A stretch of DNA of 64,000 nucleotides from Lanius collurio. Its lineage: Eukaryota; Chordata; Aves; Passeriformes; Laniidae. Of the stretch, positions 27,574-39,974 are shown one piece after another. The notes beneath the pieces were generated by a model. The model ran no database searches, was not told the origin of the DNA, and was given only the letters and a program-made list of their open reading frames with translations. Numbering within the stretch: the stretch's first letter is position 1; each line of letters begins with the position of its first letter. The stretch is taken from positions 7,845,822 through 7,909,821 of the forward strand of contig JACBWW010000028.1 in assembly GCA_020086605.1 (NCBI GenBank), given 5' to 3'. The position numbers were made by a program, and so were the translations under genes.

Positions 27574-27957
27574 NNNNNNNNNNNNNNNNNNNNNNNNNNN
27601 NNNNNNNNNNNNNNNNNNNNNNNNNNNNNNNNNNNNNNNNNNNNNNNNNNNNNNNNNNNNNNNNNNNNNNNNNNNNNNNNNNNNNNNNNNNNNNNNNNNN
27701 NNNNNNNNNNNNNNNNNNNNNNNNNNNNNNNNNNNNNNNNNNNNNNNNNNNNNNNNNNNNNNNNNNNNNNNNNNNNNNNNNNNNNNNNNNNNNNNNNNNN
27801 NNNNNNNNNNNNNNNNNNNNNNNNNNNNNNNNNNNNNNNNNNNNNNNNNNNNNNNNNNNNNNNNNNNNNNNNNNNNNNNNNNNNNNNNNNNNNNNNNNNN
27901 NNNNNNNNNNNNNNNNNNNNNNNNNNNNNNNNNNNNNNNNNNNNNNNNNNNNNNNNN
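27574..27957. other. Assembly gap (384 N)
   Basis: Bases are unknown. Any open frame crossing it is an artefact of the N run. The left flank is fairly GC-rich and the right flank AT-rich. Confidence 1.
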
Positions 27958-30900
27958 TATATTTATCTGTCTCACTGCTGTCTTAATGGCAAATATATTT
28001 CTGGGTAGAAGGGATGACAGTCAAGCACCTGTGTATTCAAGTAATTGCTTGCAACCAGAAGAAGCAGGAAGGGCCAGGATACAGCTGCTCATGAGTGAAA
28101 ACAATGCTGAGTAAGCTCTAACTAATCACAGAGACTAGACTTCACTTTGTTCCTTCCCACATCTATGAGGAAAAATCAGGGGCAAATGCAAGGATTAGTC
28201 TATGACAGCAATTTTCAGCAATACGTGAATATCTAGAGTCCTATCAAAGTGCAAACACACTTCTATTTGAGTGAATGGCTAAAAATTATAATTAATGCCC
28301 TTTATTTTACCACTCTAAGTATAAAGCATGTTTTTACATCTAGAGATATAGAATGGTTCAGTACAGCTGTCTCACACTAGTCTTCTGGATGAGGAAATGA
28401 TTTCATGTTATGTTACTTTTAGGTCTCTACTATGATACAGAGGAGAAGAAAAAAAAAAGAATTATTTTTCTTTTCTTAAGGCAATGATGCAAACTTGAGG
28501 TTCAGAAGCTTAACTGGCTTATGCTTATTTAAAATAATTCTTCTAGTAGTTGTGGTTAACGGATCTACTAAATTCTGGAAACACTTGGTTAAATATGATT
28601 AACCTCCACAGCTCCCAGGTTTTCAGTGTCTGAGTGAGATACTTTTCAAACATTCTGGAAATTTTTGTTCTTTTTTCTCAGAGGAGTAAAAGAACTTAAT
28701 TCTGAGTCTGCAATATCTATATAAAACTGCACTCTTGATATATTGAATTGTTGTTTGTATCCTAAGCAGCAAAATTCTGACAGACGGAAATTTAACTTAC
28801 AGTCATAACTTTTGAAACCAAAGTAGTTAAGAAAAGGATGCTTTTTATTCTCCTATTACTTAAAATTTAAAATAACAAAAATACCTAATTTATTAATCTG
28901 CTGTCTGCCTAGGAGGTTATGGTTTGCTTCATAAATGTAGGAATGAAGATTTTTGAAAAATATATTCCTTTGAGAAAAAAACAAGGACTTTTTGCTCTTT
29001 CCTAGTTATTTACCCTACCAGGGTAGATAGGATATACAAAATATTATGTGCTGTAAGAATAGGAGAGGTTTAATGTCTGCACAAAAAATTCTTTAAAGAG
29101 AATGTTTGACAATTGAGGTTTTCAAGACTCCTATGCGTGTCCTTGAACCTGCTGTAAGACAATTTTCCTGTGTAATCTATATATGAACTGGAGGTTTGTG
29201 GGTTTCTCATTTGAATGTTGAGAATACTGGATCAGGAGTAAACAGTCTCCATAGACAGTCATGTGATTATCTTGAGGGTTTGTGAATGCAGGTGTGGAGC
29301 CCGTGGTCCATGTGACATGCATTGTTGTGTAGTGCCAGCCTGTGCCCCTCAGTCTGCTGAGATAAATCTCTGCAGGAGACAGAGCTCAGCCAGCAGGCAC
29401 TGGAGCTCACACTTGCCTTCAAGTAACAAGTAGCTGTGGCTGTGTACTAGAAATTGTATTTAAATGCAGTGAACACAAGATTTTGGGGTCTTCTTTACAA
29501 AAATATTTGTAGATGTGACACAGTCTTGAAGAGGAAATGAAGAAGCTATGCTATGAACTTCTGTTAAGTACAAAGATAAGCTTTAATTGCAGATTGCTAA
29601 AATGCTCCCATCACAGAGATTTTCAGCATGAAAGCGGCATAGTTATTTTTGCAATAGAAATTAACTCACAAACAAAATGCTGAAAGATTCCTAATGGCAG
29701 TCAGTCTGACGTGGAAAATGTATGTGGAATATATGTTTTACTGCCAGCCTTGCAAGACAAGTCTTGTTGGGTATCCAGGAGGGTCTTTCTGAGTGTGGTG
29801 TAAGCTCACACATTGGCTGCTAGCATAACAATCTCCCTCTCAGTCTTTTTTTTAAAAATGTTGAGGGCATTACTGTCAGCTTTAACTAGGGCTTAATTTG
29901 TCAAACATTATTCTTTTTCCAGCATACAAAGGTAAAGCTTTAAATTTACTTATCTCCTTCAGGACGTTATATTAAAAAAAAAATAAAAAAAAAGTCCTCT
30001 GGTTATTTTGCTATTTTACTTAGAAGCAAAATAAAATGACTGTTGCTTTTTTCTCTTCCTCCCGTATTAAGGATTTCTTTGAATTCTCTGGTGACATAAA
30101 ACCAGCAACAGGATACTGGTTGTGTAGCAACAGGCATTCTAAGCCTATTTTGGTTTTTTCCAGTTTATTGTATAGCCTGTTGAGCATACCAAGGACTAGG
30201 TCATTTAAAAAGAGATTAAAAGATAATAGCAACTTCAGGAGAAATATTTTAGAAGTCATTTAGCGTATTACTCTGGTAGTACAATTTTTTTCCCCAAAGT
30301 TTTTTAGCAGTGCTCTGTGCAATCTAATTTAAATCCCAATAGAATAACACATTCCTCCTTTACTGATGTATGACTTGGTGCATGCACACCATCAGTTGTC
30401 ACTACTATGGTCCAATGTTTCATTATATAAAGAAAAATAATAAATAAGGGAAACTCTCCTTATTTGAAGAAGGGAAACTTCTACATATCAATGACATGCA
30501 GAAGCATGCTAATTTCTACATGGATCCTCTTGTACTAGAAGTCAGCTATAATTTTCTCAGTTTCTTGAAATTACTAATATTAGTATGATATGTCCTAAGG
30601 AAGAGATATAATATTGAATGATGTGGGCTGTGGTTTGAGCAATTCTTTTAGAGGTGCTGGAGCCTTGGAGCAGCACAGGAGGCTTCTCCACCCTGAATCT
30701 TGAAATTTCTGCAGCTCTCAGACCTTCCTTGAGTTTTCTGTATGTATTTTTCTGCATATTCCCTACTCCAAGCATCTGGATGCTTTTCTTGTTCTTCATC
30801 CCAGACCTGAGCTCCATGTGGCTGCAGCCACTGGAGGGGCCCAGTTTGATGGCTGTGCTCACATTGCCCACAACTGGTATGAAGGTATCGAGGGAAACAA

Positions 30901-31411
30901 ATTATTCTGTGGACAGCTTGAGCATTTCTAGAAAACAAGGGGGTAAAAGAAGGAGCTGTAAGGTGTTAGCCATGTATGAGTGTTTCCTACATAGGACTGC
31001 CTGCAACATGAGAAGCAGGATGGAAACTGAAATGCTGAAGAAGATGCTAACAGCAGCTAAATTTATGAGGAGGAGTTTGCATGAATGAGAGAGGATATGG
31101 GGGAGGAGAGAGCAGAGGAATAGGTCACTCAGGCCTGAGCATGTGATGTAACCTGTGGGACAAGATAGACAACGTTTGTGTTTCCTCCTTCCTGCCTCCC
31201 TGTCTGAGCACCAAGTCCTGAACTCTTTGCTGTAGCAGTTGCCAAGGAAATGACAATGCAGAACAGAAACCTGAGTACTTCTCAGTTTTGTTACAATAGT
31301 ACTCTTTAAAAAAGAGAGGAAGGAAAGTGTTAGAAAAATGTGCAGTTTTTAGCACTGTGACTGGTTCTGAAGCCTGCACCCTGTATCAATATCTGCATAC
31401 ATACTCAGTTT
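27958..31411. other. Intergenic, no gene seen
   Basis: AT-rich. From 30640 to 31090 a GC-richer patch has overlapping open frames on both strands (144 codons plus, 104 and 96 codons minus). I recognise none of these products and see no splice or poly(A) context that would support a gene. Confidence 0.6.
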
Positions 31412-33197
31412 GAACCTAAAATGGCAGCTTCTATAAAGGATAATACAAAATGTTTTTACAAATATATTAATGATAAAAGGAAGGGTAAGACCAACCTCTG
31501 CTCTTTATTAGATGCAGGAGGAAACTTAGTAACTGTAGATGAAGAGAAGGTAGACGTGCTTAATGTCTTCTTTGCCTCAATTTTTAGTGGGAAGGCTTCC
31601 CTTCAGGACAACTGTCCTCTTGGATTGGTTAATGATATTTGGGAGCAGAATGGTTCCCCCGTTATTCAGGAGGAGGCAGTCAGGGAGCTGTTTGGACGTT
31701 CATAAATCTATGGGCCCAGATGGGATTCATCTCAGGGTGATGAGGGAGCTGGCAGATGAGCTTGAGAATTCACTCTCCATCATTTACCAACAGTCCTGGC
31801 TCACTGGTGAGATTCCAGATGAGTGGAAGCTGGCTAATGTGACATCCATTCACAAAAAGGGTGGGAAGGGGTATCCTAGTAATTATAGACCAGTTAGCCT
31901 GACCTCAGTACCTGGTAAGGTAATGGAGCAGTTTATATTAAGTGCCATTATGAAGCACTTACAAGATGGACAGGGTATCAGACCCAGCCAGCACGGGTTT
32001 AGGAAGAGTAGGTTGTGTTTGACCGACCTGATCTCCTTTTATGACCAGGTGACCCACCTGGTGGATGCAGGAAAGGCTGTGGATGTTGTGTACCTGGACT
32101 TTAGCAAGGCCTTTGACAGTGTCTCCCACAGCATTCTGGAAAAGCTGGCAGCTGCAGCTTGGGCAGGTGCACTTTTTGCTGGGTTAAGAACAGATGGAGG
32201 GCCAGGCCAGAGAATGGTGGTTAATGGTGCTGCATCCAGTTGGAAGCCATTCACCAGTGGTGTCCCTCAGGGATCTGTGCTAAGGCCTGTTTTGTTCAAT
32301 ATTTTTATTGATGACATAGATGAGGATATTGAGTCTTTTATTAGTAAATTTGCAGATGACACTAAGCTGGGAGCGTGTATTGATCGGTTGGAAGGGCTCT
32401 GCAGAGAGAACTGAAATTGTTAGATGGATGGGCTGAGTCCAATGGGATGAAGTTTAAAGAGTGTAAGTGCCAAGTCCTGCATTTTGGCCACAAAAACCAC
32501 CTGCAGCATTATAGGTGGGGGCAGTGTGGCTGGACAGTGCCCAGGCAGAAAGGGACCTGGGGGTGCTGGCTGACAGCTGATTGAACATGAGCCAGCAGTG
32601 TGCTCTGGTGGCCAAGAAGGCCAACAGTATCCTGGCCAGCAGAAGCAAGGAGGCCATTCTTCCCCTGCACTCAGCACTGGTGAGGCCACACCTTGAGCGC
32701 TGTGTCCAGTTCTGGGCCCCTCAGCCAGGAAGGATGTTGAGACGCTTGAGCACGCCCAGAGGAGATGTGCTCAAGGCTGGTGAGGGGCTTGGAACACAAG
32801 CCCTATGAGGAACAACTGAGAGAGCTGGGGTTCTTTAGCCTGCAGAAAGGAGACTCAGAGGTGACCTTATTGCTCTCTACAACTTCCTGAAATGTAGCTA
32901 TCGTCAGGTGGGGATTGGTCTCTTTTTCCAGGCAACAGCTGACAGAATGGGAGGGCACAGTCTCAAGCTGCATCAAGGGAAATACAGGCTGGATATTAGG
33001 AAGAAGTTTTTCTCAGAAAGAGTGATAAGGTACTGCAATGGCCTGCCTGGGGAGGTGGTGGAGTCACCATTCCTGGATGTGTTCAAAAAACTGCTGGATC
33101 TGGCACTTGATGCCATGGTTTTGTTGAGATGTTAGGGCATGTTTGGACTTGATGACCTTGAAGGTCTTTTCCAAACTAGTCATTCTGTGATTCTGTG
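31412..33197 (+). mobile_element. CR1 LINE, 5'-truncated, with reverse transcriptase remnant and 3' end
   Basis: CR1 is the dominant avian non-LTR retrotransposon; it copies itself by target-primed reverse transcription. This copy begins inside ORF2, between the endonuclease and reverse-transcriptase domains, and runs to the family-typical 3' end, a short ATTCTGTG tandem at about 33182-33197. There is no poly(A) tail, as expected for CR1. It is 5'-truncated like most CR1 copies. Codes and frames are broken (see the pseudogene entry). About 1.8 kb makes it the largest repeat in the window. Confidence 0.95.
31421..33135 (+). pseudogene. CR1 ORF2 reverse transcriptase, broken by frameshifts
   Basis: The conceptual product matches the CR1 reverse transcriptase in pieces. 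31421 to about 31690 encodes the linker before the polymerase (FYKYIN...KRK). The frame then shifts, and about 31695-32400 gives the polymerase core: a KSMGPDG block, [14 protein letters not shown], motif A with [16 protein letters not shown] and FADD. The three catalytic aspartates (motif A and FADD) are kept. Roughly 32150-32210 reads in a different frame, restored by a second indel. A further shift near 32400 leads to a stop at 32412; the continuation (LQRELK...) lies in another frame. The C-terminal part, with RKKFFSERV and EVVESP, is at 32908-33135. The copy cannot make a full protein. Confidence 0.9.
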
Positions 33198-36100
33198 CTT
33201 ATCAGATATAAATATTTCTGGATCAGCACCTCCTTCTTATTTTAGAAATTTTTAGATCAATTTCGTCCAAAATTTTTGTTAAACCTGTGCTTTTATTTTT
33301 CTTTCTTATTTGCTCCAGATTGTCTCTATTCCCCTATAAGGCAATATCCTTGAAATAAATGCTCTATTTTGCATACAGCCAAGGTAAATCTGCTTAGATA
33401 GAATTTGTGATTTCCTTTTCCTCTGTATAGAAATGGAAACTGTGGTGCTCGTGTTATAATAACTCATGGCTTTGCACATGCATGAATTTGCTATTTACTA
33501 TTGCTGACACAATAAATCTTTCAGCTGCTTAACTTCTTAGATTCTTCTGGATTTTCAATATCTTTTTTTTTTTTTTTTCCCTTATCAAGAAAATTGTTCT
33601 TATTATGAGTAGCAAGGAAAACAATTTTATGCTTGTAGACTTTTTAATTCATAGAGTGTTTTCTTCCTCTTCCTTTATTTCTTAGGCTTCAGCCTGTTAA
33701 GTCTTCCAGAACTATCCAAAGATAGTTTTGAATTTCCTATTTTCTGCCCTCCCAGTTTTTACAGATATGTGACTTGATTAAATGTATTAAAAAATTGAAA
33801 CAAATTTCTGAACATCTGTCTCTAGATTTTCCGGTAATCTTTATAAGATAATGAACACCCTATTGGTTTTAAAAAGTAAATAAAATGCCTATGTGTCCCA
33901 TCCTCCTTTGTACTCCTTGTTTCTATGTAGTGAAGACTTCTTAACTTAGTAATTTTTTGCATTTCCCTTTTTTAGTTGTTTATATGCTCTCAGAGTTTAA
34001 TCTTTTTATGTCGACAAAGGTAAGTATCCTGAAGATCTTCATGGATATCCATGAGCATTTCCTATTGCTTATGGATATAAGCAAAGCCTTAAAGGAATCT
34101 TATTCTACAGTAATACCAACAATTTGAATTTTTTTGTTACATCAGGAATCTGTTTCTTTACAGGGTTGTCCTGTTAAGCATCAATTAAGATATTGAGTCC
34201 TTATGAAGCCAGATCCAGAGTTCCAGGTAGCAACAAAGCAACACAAGGTTTTTATAGCAAAGCTATGAGATATGATTACAAATAAGATCAGTAAATGAGC
34301 TGCTGTCTTAGAAGACCAGGTAAATGTTACAGAGTTTTATAATAGGACCTTGTGATGGTTTGTGGCCTGGTGTCATAAGCAAAGGACATATTGGGTCAGT
34401 AGGTCATCAAGGCAATGCCTCCTCTAAACATCTCACCAAGAAAGGGTTTAAGTCTTTACACATGAGAAAAAAGGGCTGTAAGGGCTGTGGAAAAATCCTT
34501 CTAGATTCTATGTGAACACTATAAATAGCAAGACAATTTCTTTCTGAGATTTGTGAAATTCATGACACAAAGTGGTGGCATGGATGAGATGGAAAGAATC
34601 ATATATGAATAAAAGTTGGCCTTAAAGTAATCACTTAAACCAGATGACCCAGCACGGCATGTAAAAACATTCTATGAAACAGCAAATTTAAAGTGAAGTA
34701 AAAATATAAGTTAGCCTGTTACTCAGCTAGACAATGTCAGGGATAGGATGCTGGTGGTGCACAGGGCAGAAGAGAAGCTGAGCAAGGACAAAAGTGACTT
34801 GGAATTAAGTAACTTGATTGTAGCTTGAGGAACAGTCACCTCCAGCTGGCTGCAGCTAATGCAAGTCCTCTCAGGCAAGTGTCCGATGCAAAGGGATGAC
34901 CAAAGCCCTTCAGGAACATACAGGAACAGTTTTCAAGACCTTAACTCATGGATGCAGAGCCAGCTTGCACAAGTGAAGATCTGAATGAGTTGAAGAGAGG
35001 GAAGGTTATAACAGTAGGTGTTGAGAAGGCATCCATATACCTTTCAAATAAGCAGCATGGTCTGTGGGACCATCTAGCTCTTTCTGTACTTCCCTTGCAT
35101 CTTTGAAGATGTGAATAGAAAAAGGAATATCTTCTCATGTTGGGTGCTGGTATATTTTTGATATGTTCATTTTATTGTTATGCACAAATCTCAAGATGAC
35201 ATTTCTCAGATCTTCCTACAATCCCTGACGTTTGAGCCCTGAGGATGAATGCTACAATTTGAGCACTTAAGTGCTGTTTCCTAAATTTCAGTGCTATTGT
35301 TTCCTAACCTGTACTTTATGGTGAGCTTTAAAGGAAATTCAACTCTTATGTGGATAAAAATTATACTGTGGTACAAGATAAATAAAAGAAAAAGGAAGAA
35401 TATCTTTTGGTCTGGAGAGTTCTGCATCACCCACCTAGCCTCTTGCCTTCCTGAAGGGAGAGATAGGATAGGTAATTATCTTTATTTCATGTTCATTGAA
35501 ATGCATCAAAATGCAAATGTACCATAACCATTTCTCCCAAAGTATAACACACTTATTTAATAACTTACTGAATAAACAAAAAATAAAAGTTTGCTCTCAG
35601 AACTCTTGCATAATTGAGTTGTTTACTGTGTTAAAAAGTAGGATAGAAGTCATAGAGGTGTAATGAATTCTGTACTAAATGCTTTGGAAAAGCTGGTTAG
35701 TATCACTTTCTGCAGCCCCAGTGCTTTTCAAGCACTGACTATTCTTGAGACTACTTAGTATTCTACGAGACAAGATCAGTGATACTGGTGACTTGGTTGC
35801 CATGGAAAGAAGAGTAACCCCATAAGAGATAATGATGAAACACTGGAAAATAGCAAAAAGTGTTTAAGCATTGTGAGAAAATTTCTAGAAGTACTAAATG
35901 AACATTTACAACTGAAGAGACTTACTTAAAGCTGAATTATGCTGTGGTATTGGAATGGTGCTCATTGTCAGGCTAGAGCATTGGAAAAACAGAGACATTT
36001 AAATACCTGAATTGGTATTTGCCTTCATGGTACCTGAATTCACGGTATACTTAGTGTTATAACATCCAATGGCAATTTGTCGTCAGAGAGGTTAAAAACT

Positions 36101-38195
36101 GTCATCATTATTCAATATGCTGTAGGAAAAATCCAGAGATTTGGCATTCACTATGAAAACAGTTAACTGGAAATCACATCATTATTCTTGTCTCTGGGTG
36201 ACTGTCAGTTTCCAATTAGAGAGCAAAAAGTTTTCATGCAAAAATATTTTGTTATCTCCCTAACTAGAAAAAAATTAACTTTACATAGTCTACTACTACT
36301 GCTATAAGTAGTGTGAAATGCTAATTTACTGAGAACTTCTAATAAAAAAGAGACAATCTCCCATGAGAGTCCTGGAATGCAGATTAAAAAGGGCACCAGA
36401 AGGACACAATCTAAAAGCTGAAAATAGATGAAATAAAATAAGAGCCACTGATTAACTCTGGGGTAGAAGAGGAGATTGACAAGTCTAGGATATCATCAGG
36501 AAGTTAACACTCTTTTAAGAGCCAGGAGCAAGAGCTGAGGATGTTGAGAAGGTCAGCAGGACTATGCCTGCATTAGCCCACGTACAAACCCACTACATCC
36601 CAGTTAACAGAATGGCATAGGACTGGGAAGAGTGAAAAGCAGTGGCCACCACAGCAGCACCAGTGAGGAGGAAGGTCCAGGCACAGCCAGGAAGCCAAGT
36701 CAGCAGGTCAGAGATGGCCAGGGGCTACCTGAGCTGTCAAGCAGCACCCAAGCCACGGAGGAAGAGGTGGTCAGCAAGTCATTGCACAGCTCACTCTTAT
36801 TTCTTTCTGGGAAAACAGTGTTTTCCCAGCAGTTCCATTCAATGTTGCACCATGGCAGAGATGACCTTGAATGCAGGCATCTCAACACTTGTGGCAGAGG
36901 GGGACAAAATTTGAGACATTCACTTTAAAATTGCCAGGCCATGAAGCTGTGGTCAGTTTCCCCTCAGAATAAATGCTTTAACTAGTGTTAAAGCAGAAAG
37001 CTCAAGGAAAAAAATGATACAAAACCAAAAACAGTTGAGAGATATTTAATGAGGATGGTGGAGTTGTTTATGTCCCAATAAATTTGCATGTGCTGCATAT
37101 GGAGCAGAATTTACTCAGAAATGTAATGTTAATGGTGTTATAAACTTACCTTCCATTTTTGACTGATGTTTCTACAATCATAAAACAGGATGGGCACAGC
37201 ACTAAGTCAAGTCACTTATGGATGAAAATCTGAATTGTGCATGGCGTGGGACCACAATTCTGTAGAACTTGTCAAATGATGTGGTAAAGAAAATAGAACA
37301 GGCAAAATAATTCCATTTATTAGACAGGATAAAACTAGCCCAGACCCTGTTTATGCAAAACTGACCTTTTTGTGAGAAAGTCATCCAGCCCAAATGGTTT
37401 ATGCCATGGCAGGACTGTGCAATTCATGGCTGCAGCTTCTTCTGGTCCAGCACTGGGATTTCAAGAGCTAAAGGCTCTGTGTTCCTAGCATTGTGGTGTA
37501 AAGGCCTTTGTTATCTATGGCTTCAGTGCCAGCAGAATCTCATCTAGATCATCTTGCTCAAACCTAATGTTTACACATGAATTTTATCCCACTTTGAAAG
37601 AGAAGATGTATCTCTTGTGCAAATGGGAAGTGTATTTAGAAAAGAGGTGAAATTTTGTTTTCATGGAGTTATAAATTTAACTGTATCATGTTCACTAGTG
37701 TGAATTTGTTTTTAAGGAATACATTTCTTTCATTCTTTATTTTTATTTTAAAATGTTCTCCGAATTTTGTAAGATTGCAAAACTCTTTGAAACACTTAAT
37801 TTAGAAGGATGATGCAGGATGATTTCTTGATGTGATCCTTGAACCTAATGTAACATGTTTGATCTTTACAAAGATGACTTAATCTCAGTGTGAAAAATAC
37901 CTTGTATTTGAGCTACTCTTACACATTTTACGTAGGCTGCAAGCAAAGTAGTATGTACCAATAAAGACACCTTTCAGAGTGGAGTGGAAAACTGTGCTCA
38001 AAATCTAAGTACCCTTCAAGCACAGCAAAAGCCCAGGCCCAGAAAAGACCTGTTAATTTTCATATGCCTGAAAGTAGTGAGCAGGAAATATCCTGCAGTG
38101 CTGAGTTCTTCTATGCTGGCATTTATGCCTCTGTGGTGGTGCACTCCCCCTCCTCCCCCCTGCTTTCCAGGCTGGGGTGTGATCTGAGAAATGCT
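33198..38195. other. Intergenic, no gene seen
   Basis: AT-rich, with a T16 run at 33563-33578 just after the CR1. A GC-richer patch at 36520-36900 has overlapping frames of 98, 90 and 62 codons but no recognisable domain. The weak LTR-like candidate (34351-34640) is inside. Confidence 0.65.
34351..34640 (+). mobile_element. Weak LTR-like candidate
   Basis: TGTGATGGTTTG at 34351 resembles the start of many avian LTRs. TATAAATA (34520-34527) and AATAAA (34608-34613) follow with LTR-like spacing of about 90 bases. I could not find the 3' end or a target duplication. All three signals are short and could coincide in AT-rich DNA. Confidence 0.3.
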
Positions 38196-38820
38196 TGTTA
38201 CGCCTTGGTCTTAAAACAGCACCTGGCCTTGGATCTTTCTGAGCTTATCAGAAACATTGTCTGTTTCTGGGAATTGCTAACAAGCTTCTGTTTTCCTTAT
38301 AACCAGCCTTGGAAAATATTCCTCTGTCCTGAATGGTATAACATTCCCGTTCTCACCCTTTCAAAGAAAGTGCTGACCCAAACTATGGCCAAGATGAAAC
38401 ATGGTTGTGACTAAAGCTCACTTGCAACCCTATAAGTAGCAGTCCAAAATGGGGCACTTAGAGCTCTCCTGGACCACAGCAGGCCTGTGACCAGCATCCC
38501 TCTCTGAGTGGGATGCCTCTCAGAGCCAGCAAACCCTCAGGTTTGCTCTTCCTGGAGGATTGCGGAATCACAATGTGTCCTGGGCCGATACCCTCAGTCT
38601 TCGAGGCCTGATCCTTCACCCGTTGGGAGATACAAAAGCATCCAAAGTGAGTATTTTCACTGACCACCGAGGGGAATTTTTCACAGGCACCTTGCTTGCA
38701 CAACCTCTTTCTGTCTGTGTGCGTGCCCTCGTGTGTATGCTATAGCAAATCTGAGAGAAATTATGCTTTCTTGGATATCTAAGTACCTTGAGATATCAAA
38801 GTAAATTAGGCCTGCAGGTA

Positions 38821-39120
38821 AAGTTAAGTTATAATCTTGCTGCTAACTCTTGTGTTTTTGCTAAATTGTTAAACACAAGTTATAAACTAAACTAAGTGTT
38901 GCTGAGTGTTGCTAAGTGTCCTTCTGTTAAGTTCGATGTTGGAAGTTATAACTTAGGTTAAATGCTGTTAAGTGTTATTCCTCTGTTAGATTGTTAAGGT
39001 TAAGCTACAAATTAAGTTTAAGTAACATGGTAAGTGGGTATAAGTGAAGTGTTTTTTCCTACATTGAATTGCTACGCTCAGGGTGTAAGTTAAACTTAAG
39101 TACTGTTGAGTGTTGTTAAG
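38821..39120 (+). repeat. Degenerate TTAAGT / TAAGTGTTGC repeat tract
   Basis: The best-preserved part is three 10-base units at 38893-38922 (TAAGTGTTGC, TGAGTGTTGC, TAAGTGTCCT). Similar words (GTTAAGTGTT, AGTTAAGTT, TTTAAGTAA) recur at irregular spacing to 39120. The strand is strikingly C-poor. It sits inside the long LTR-like element. Confidence 0.65.
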
Positions 39121-39170
39121 CTTTTAGGCCATTTTCCGTTTTATCCTTTCCTGCACTGTCTTTTGACACA

Positions 39171-39212
39171 CACCCCCACACACACATACACCTTCTTAAA
39201 CACACATACACT
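39171..39212. repeat. CA-rich simple repeat
   Basis: Short CACACACC and CACACACATACAC runs, interrupted, within the LTR-like element. Confidence 0.6.
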
Positions 39213-39946
39213 ACCCTTAGATAGTTCTCAGTTAATTTCTGTTTTGATTGTCTGGATATTGTTTGGTTTTGTTGTTGCTTGCTTTCCCTTGTTGCACCTT
39301 AGCTGTCCTCTAAGCACTAGAGTGAATCTTGCCAGCGAACTTGTCGTGCTTTGTTGCTTAATATTAAATCTGACTTTTGCTCATGTCCTTACCAATGGTT
39401 TTTTAAGTGATCTCAATCATTTTCATTTGTAACAACTTCTAAGCTTGACTCTGGATGTATTCAGTCTAATATGGGAAAAGATAAATGTTTGAATATCAAG
39501 TCACATCAGTTTTAACATCTTAACATCTGGGAGGTCTATAAGCAATTATGAACAATTTTTCATCACAGACTAGAAACTGAACTGGGAAAAGATCAGTACT
39601 AGTATCTGGCAAGGGTGAATCTGCACCAGACAGTGCAGATGAACAGCAGGAAGCTGTTTATATAGAGGTGTATGATAAGGACTCAGGACTTGGGCTTGTT
39701 TCCTGTTGAATTGATGAAACTCAGCATGGGGATCACTTTTACCTAGCATTAAGTACAAATAGCCTCCTCGAGACCCCCGAGCATCTCTGCAGAAAGCAGG
39801 AAACTGAAAGGAGCTCCATGTACATGCACAGACTTAAATCTTTGTGCTCCTCCACTGCTTTCTACCATTGATTTGCAATAGTTTGACATTCAGTGTCCAT
39901 GTGCTACTTCTACTATTTAGTGGTGTCAAGTATTGAACTACAGAGG

Positions 39947-39974
39947 CACATTTGCTGTTGCACATTTGCTGTTG
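39947..39974. repeat. Perfect 14-bp tandem duplication
   Basis: CACATTTGCTGTTG occurs twice head-to-tail with no spacer (39947-39960, 39961-39974). Confidence 0.95.

Larger units (their letters stand above)
38196..39434 (+). mobile_element. Long LTR-like element (about 1.24 kb), probably endogenous retrovirus-derived
   Basis: It starts TGTTAC and ends GTAACA, perfect 6-bp inverted ends of TG...CA type. A TATAAGTA box is at 38431-38438 and ATTAAA at 39363-39368, about 65 bases before the end, leaving an unusually long R-like region (about 900 bp). Inside it are a GC-rich block (38460-38700) and then a C-poor tract rich in TTAAGT and TAAGTGTTGC units. Flanks are ATGCT on the left and ACTTC on the right, which do not match well, so no clean target duplication is seen. 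The style resembles songbird ERVL-like LTRs as I remember them, which is a family-level impression only. No gag, pol or env is seen. Confidence 0.5.

Noticed and set aside
27529..28008. Long open frames of 138-153 codons across 27.5-28.0 kb
   Set aside because: They consist almost wholly of the N gap and carry no real sequence.
32420..32689. Minus-strand frames of 67-89 codons within the CR1
   Set aside because: Antisense shadows of the CR1 reverse transcriptase region.
38064..38414. 116-codon plus-strand frame at the start of the long LTR-like element
   Set aside because: It crosses the proposed left end of the LTR and has no similarity I recognise.
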